From Streptomyces chartreusis NRRL 3882 (GTDB taxonomy: Bacteria; Actinomycetota; Actinomycetes; Streptomycetales; Streptomycetaceae), in contig NZ_LT963352.1 of the NCBI RefSeq assembly GCF_900236475.1, forward strand, positions 4,820,001 to 4,884,000: a stretch of DNA of 64,000 nucleotides. The letters run 5' to 3'. The translations under genes were made by a program, and so were the position numbers. Below the pieces are notes generated by a model. That model did not search any database. It was not told the DNA's origin and saw nothing but the letters and a program-made list of their open reading frames with translations. Shown piece after piece: positions 60,938-64,000 of the stretch (within the stretch, counting starts at the first letter, position 1; each line of letters opens with the position of its first letter).

Positions 60938-61996
60938 ATGACCAATCAGCCCAACCAGCCGTACGACGGCTACGACCCCTACTGGCAGCAGGGGTACCAG
61001 CAAGGGCACCAGGGGTACGACGATCCGTACGCCGCCCAGCAGTACACGCAGCAGTGGCAGGGGCAGACCTGGGAGACGCAGACGCAGTCGCCGGTGTCCG
61101 CGCCGGTGACGGCGGCGGAGGAGACGGCGTATCTGCCGCCGCAGGGATACGGGACTCCCAGTGAGGCGGTTCCTGCTGCTGCGCCCGCTTCGCCTCCCGC
61201 TCCCGCTGCCGAGTACGGCCCGGCCACCGTCGCCGGGAACGCGCGCGTCACGGACGCGCAGCGGGCGCGGGCGGAAGGACGGTCGCCGATCATCGAGCCC
61301 GGGGTGCAGCCGGCCGCGCTGACGGCGCTGCTGGGGCTGTTGCTGGCGGGCGCGGCGGCGGTCGGCACGTATGCGCTCCTGGTGCCGCTCGTCGTCCTCC
61401 AGGCCGTCACTGCGGCGGGCTGGTTCCGGCTGAACGGGATGTGGCCGGCCCGGCAGGGCATCGCACTGGGCTTCGCGGGCGCGCTGGCCGCGGACGCGGC
61501 GCTGCTGGCGTCGGACGGCTCGCCCTCGGCGATCCTGGGCACGCTCGGGGTGTGGGTGCTGCTGGCGCTGGTGCTCCAGCTGCGGTCGCACGCCGACCCG
61601 GACGAGCGGATGTACGGCCTGATGGCGACGGTCGCGGCGTCGGCGCTGGCGATCGTGGCGGGCGGGTACCTCGCGGCCGAGGCGGACGCGGTGACCGTGG
61701 GCGCGATCGCGGTGGCGGTCGCGGTCCTGGCCCGTGCCCTGCCGCTGCCGACCCCGGTGTCCGTGGTGGTCGCGCTGCTCGCGGCGGCGGGCGGCGGCGT
61801 CGCGGGCGGCTCGCTGACGGGCCTGGGCACGTCGGGCGCCCTCCTGGGCGTGGGCGCGGCGGCCTGCGGCCTGATCGGCCACCGAGTCGCCGGCTACGAC
61901 TACCCGTCCCGCTTCGTCCACTTCACCGCAGGCGTGGCCCTGCCCCTGTCGGCGGCGGCCCCGGCGGTCTACGTACTCGGTCGGGCCCTGGTCTAG
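60938..61996 (+). CDS. Integral membrane protein with Gln/Tyr-rich N-terminus
   Basis: 352 aa. Residues 1-70 are Gln/Tyr/Pro-rich and disordered (YDPYWQQGYQQGHQGYDDPY). From about 125 to 350 there are eight or nine hydrophobic helices separated by short loops, ending GYDYPSRFVHFTAGVALPLS. ATG at 60938 has GGAGGG 5 nt upstream; a GTG six bases earlier is an alternative. No transporter motif is recognised. It is probably co-transcribed with the MoaD/ThiS-type gene (2-nt gap). Confidence 0.82.
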   Translation: MTNQPNQPYDGYDPYWQQGYQQGHQGYDDPYAAQQYTQQWQGQTWETQTQSPVSAPVTAAEETAYLPPQGYGTPSEAVPAAAPASPPAPAAEYGPATVAGNARVTDAQRARAEGRSPIIEPGVQPAALTALLGLLLAGAAAVGTYALLVPLVVLQAVTAAGWFRLNGMWPARQGIALGFAGALAADAALLASDGSPSAILGTLGVWVLLALVLQLRSHADPDERMYGLMATVAASALAIVAGGYLAAEADAVTVGAIAVAVAVLARALPLPTPVSVVVALLAAAGGGVAGGSLTGLGTSGALLGVGAAACGLIGHRVAGYDYPSRFVHFTAGVALPLSAAAPAVYVLGRALV

Positions 61997-62041
61997 CGCT
62001 TAGGCGGCGGTGGTGTTTGGGTCGCGTGCGCGGGCTGCCCC

Positions 62042-62093
62042 AGCTGCCGGCAGTCGTGCCGCTGGGGCGGCACGGGTGGGCGCAGCGGCACCC
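62042..62093. repeat. Dispersed palindromic repeat, full-length copy
   Basis: Begins agctgccggcagtcg, contains an internal hairpin cgtgccgc-tggg-gcggcacg and continues cgggtgggcgcagcggcacc. A shorter inverted copy lies at 19586-19616. I recall this as a common Streptomyces intergenic element. Confidence 0.55.
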
Positions 62094-62272
62094 CGTTCCG
62101 CCGGGCTGCGGACCCGCCCGGCACCGGGCACGGACGCCGGGCGCCCGGCCTGTCACAGATGATCGACAAACCCGTGGACCAGACCCACGCGGAGTTACCC
62201 TCACGCAAGGACGGCCGCTCGGTCGTCGAACGCCGGACCGCCGTCCAACCGCCTAGGTGAGGGAAACACCGC

Positions 62273-63013
62273 ATGCGCGCACTGCGAATACTGCTGATCT
62301 TCGTCGTGATCCTGGGCGGACTCTTCGTGATCGCCGACCGCGTCGCCGTGCACTTCGCCGAGGGCGAGGCCGCCGACCGCCTGAAGACCACCGAGAACCT
62401 CTCCGCCACCCCGGACGTGTCCATCAAGGGCTTCCCGTTCCTCACCCAGGTCGTCGGCGGCTCCCTGGACGACATCGAGGTCGGCATCACCGACTACGAG
62501 GCCGCCGCGGGCAACGGCGCCGAGAAGATCCGTATCGACGACCTCCGGGCCGACATGCGGGGCGTCGAGTTCTCCGGCGACTACAGCTCCGCCACCGCCA
62601 CCAGCGCCACCGGCACCGCGACCATCGCCTACGACGAGCTGCTGAAGACGGCGAAGTCCGAGCCCACCCAGGTCGCCCCGGGCGTCACCGCCCACGTCGT
62701 CGGCCTCTCCGACGGCGGCAACGGCAAGATCAAGGTCACCGTCGAGGCCACCGTCCTCGGCACCAAGCTGCCCGAACCGGTCTCCGTGCTCAGCTCGGTG
62801 ACGGTGATCGACGGCGACACCGTCCGGGTGAAGGCCGACGGCCTGCCCAAGTTCGGCGGTGTCGAGATCGCCGAGTCCCGGGTCCGGGCCATCACCGACT
62901 TCCAGCAGAAGATCGACGGCCTGCCGGGCGGCATCCAGCTGGACAAGGTCCAGGCCGCGCCCGACGGCGTCGAGATCACGGTGAAGGGTTCCAACGTCCG
63001 CCTGGCCGGGTAG
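62273..63013 (+). CDS. DUF2993/LmeA-family exported protein
   Basis: 246 aa: an uncleaved signal-anchor (LRILLIFVVILGGLFVIADR), then a beta-rich DUF2993 domain with VSIKGFPFLTQVVGGSLDDI and VKADGLPKFGGVEIAESRVR. Shorter paralogue of the 49644-50879 protein. AGGGAAA lies 6 nt before the ATG. A short stem (accggac / gtccggt, 63028-63048) follows the stop as a possible terminator. Envelope lipid-related role by family. Confidence 0.87.
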   Translation: MRALRILLIFVVILGGLFVIADRVAVHFAEGEAADRLKTTENLSATPDVSIKGFPFLTQVVGGSLDDIEVGITDYEAAAGNGAEKIRIDDLRADMRGVEFSGDYSSATATSATGTATIAYDELLKTAKSEPTQVAPGVTAHVVGLSDGGNGKIKVTVEATVLGTKLPEPVSVLSSVTVIDGDTVRVKADGLPKFGGVEIAESRVRAITDFQQKIDGLPGGIQLDKVQAAPDGVEITVKGSNVRLAG

Positions 63014-63178
63014 GAAGGCGCAGACGGACCGGACCTGCGGTGTCCGGTGGGCGAGACGGTGCTGTCCGCAGCTCAGATGTGATGGCGGATACATGCGACC
63101 GCGATCCTGGTCCCGCACGGGCGCGAACCCCTTCGGTCCCACATGGCGGATTATCTCGTCTCAGCATGCGACACACCG

Positions 63179-63208
63179 GTGACATGCGTGCCCGACCGTC
63201 CCTACGAT
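63179..63208 (+). promoter_or_regulatory. Predicted promoter of the cysA leader (leaderless transcript)
   Basis: -35 GTGACA (63179-63184), 18-nt spacer, -10 TACGAT (63203-63208). The leader ATG begins 8 nt after the -10, so transcription probably starts at or next to the A of ATG. Confidence 0.6.
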
Positions 63209-63215
63209 CGACAGC

Positions 63216-63296
63216 ATGAAGCGACAGGCGGATCTCACGAAGCGGCGGGCAGTAGACCTGTGCCGCGTCGCCGCCATGCTCTGTCGCACCTTCTGA
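63216..63296 (+). CDS. Cysteine-containing leader peptide upstream of cysA (26 aa)
   Basis: ORF beginning MKRQADLTKRRAVDLCRVAA and ending MLCRTF, with cysteines at 16 and 23. Highly similar peptides precede sulfur-assimilation genes in many actinobacteria and are annotated as putative leader peptides; related polycysteine leaderless ORFs attenuate downstream genes in mycobacteria. Translation through the Cys codons could report cysteine supply to the following cysA. There is no ribosome site, consistent with leaderless translation. A 138-nt GC-rich gap with possible stem-loops follows. Confidence 0.8.
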   Translation: MKRQADLTKRRAVDLCRVAAMLCRTF

Positions 63297-63434
63297 GCGA
63301 CCGCGCCGGCCCATGCGCCGACGCGCGCATCCCCGCCGCCCTGCACCAAGGGCACCTGTGCGCCGCCCTCGTCATGGGCGCGCGCCCCGCAGACCTCGCA
63401 CGCCCCGCCGCAACTGCCCCGGAGGAGAAAGAGC

Positions 63435-64000
63435 ATGAGCCGCAGCGACGTCCTGGTCGACGCCGACTGGCTCCAGGAGCACCTGGACGACCCGACCATC
63501 GCCATCGTCGAGGTGGACGAGGACACGTCCGCCTACGAGAAGAACCACATCAAGAACGCCATCCGGATCGACTGGACCAAGGACCTCCAGGACCCGGTCC
63601 GCCGTGACTTCGTCGACCAGGAGGGCTTCGAGAAGCTCCTGTCGGAGAAGGGCATCGGCAACGACCACACCGTGGTCCTCTACGGCGGCAACAACAACTG
63701 GTTCGCCTCGTACGCGTACTGGTACTTCAAGCTGTACGGCCACGAGAACGTCAAGCTCCTCGACGGCGGCCGCAAGAAGTGGGAGCTCGACGCCCGCGAG
63801 CTGGTCGCCGGCGACGACGTGCCGGAGCGCCCGAAGACCGACTACAAGGCCAAGCCGCAGGACACGTCGATCCGTGCCTTCCGCGACGACGTGGTGGCGG
63901 CCATCGGCTCGCAGAACCTCGTCGACGTGCGCTCGCCCGACGAGTTCTCCGGCAAGCTGCTCGCCCCGGCCCACCTGCCGCAGGAGCAGTCCCAGCGCCC
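63435..64000 (+). CDS. cysA: Thiosulfate sulfurtransferase CysA (rhodanese), partial at window end
   Basis: The first 188 codons are visible. The N-terminal rhodanese domain (MSRSDVLVDADWLQEHLDDP; YEKNHIKNAIRIDWTKDLQD; VVLYGGNNNWFASYAYWYFK; DGGRKKWE) is complete. The second domain has begun (LVDVRSPDEFSGKLLAPAHL), but its catalytic cysteine lies beyond the window. GGAGGAG precedes the ATG. It transfers sulfane sulfur and is preceded by a cysteine leader peptide; symbol from family and recalled synteny (SCO4164). Confidence 0.94.
   Translation, partial: MSRSDVLVDADWLQEHLDDPTIAIVEVDEDTSAYEKNHIKNAIRIDWTKDLQDPVRRDFVDQEGFEKLLSEKGIGNDHTVVLYGGNNNWFASYAYWYFKLYGHENVKLLDGGRKKWELDARELVAGDDVPERPKTDYKAKPQDTSIRAFRDDVVAAIGSQNLVDVRSPDEFSGKLLAPAHLPQEQSQR

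Overview
The window is a high-GC actinobacterial chromosome segment, almost certainly Streptomyces. Reasons: very strong G/C bias at third codon positions, GTG/TTG starts, ATGA-coupled operons, the actinomycete-type 23S/5S rRNA 3' end, and marker genes for GlnR, mycothiol synthase, a PitH-type phosphate carrier and actinobacterial SCO6880-family secretion proteins. From memory, the order csoR - DUF47/pitH - pstBACS - nudix - CHAD - ppk ... ushA-like / mshD ... htrA-like - lacI - glnR ... cysA matches the S. coelicolor SCO4124-SCO4164 neighbourhood. I could not align it here.

Layout. 1-3031: 3' part of a 23S rRNA gene, a 5S rRNA gene and a bidirectional terminator. 3037-6670: minus-strand operon of response regulator, histidine kinase, ABC permease and ABC ATPase, with a GNAT gene beside it. 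7323-14635: seven-gene minus-strand operon for a type IV secretion-like apparatus (VirD4-, VirB4-, VirB3/VirB4N-, VirB6-, VirB8- and VirB2-like proteins plus a 32-aa microprotein) with no relaxase or integrase. A membrane-anchored transglycosylase/NlpC hydrolase (17546) lies just beyond two secreted proteases. 18793-22672: PAP2 phosphatase, bicovalent-flavin oxidoreductase, lipoprotein and two small genes. 22680-33306: copper/phosphate block with csoR and its operator, pitH with its DUF47 partner, pstSCAB with a PHO box and a pstS/pstC hairpin, then nudix, CHAD and ppk. 33459-37840: ECF sigma, zinc-binding anti-sigma and ABC exporter operon.

37841-49546 is the most accessory-looking part. It holds a LysR gene, a DUF397/XRE pair, a 25-aa microORF with its coupled 91-aa gene, a VapBC-like pair, a pectate lyase/pectin methylesterase fusion and a GH5 cellulase. 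It ends with a 1524-aa trypsin-NACHT-HEAT protein encoded behind a Trypco2-family partner, which is the best candidate for a conflict or defence system here. Two coding-like gene remnants lie in the gaps of this region.

49644-64000 returns to conserved chromosome: two DUF2993 proteins, a secreted 5'-nucleotidase, mshD, an OmpR-type two-component system next to an HtrA-like protease and a 62-aa protein, a LacI regulator, glnR, an alpha/beta hydrolase, a MoaD/ThiS-type protein, a membrane protein, and cysA. A cysteine-containing leader peptide on an apparently leaderless promoter precedes cysA, which runs off the end.

Phosphate acquisition (PstSCAB, PitH, secreted nucleotidase), polyphosphate handling (Ppk, CHAD, nudix) and nitrogen control (GlnR) cluster within about 40 kb. 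Domain calls rest on reading motifs in the translations; no database search was possible.
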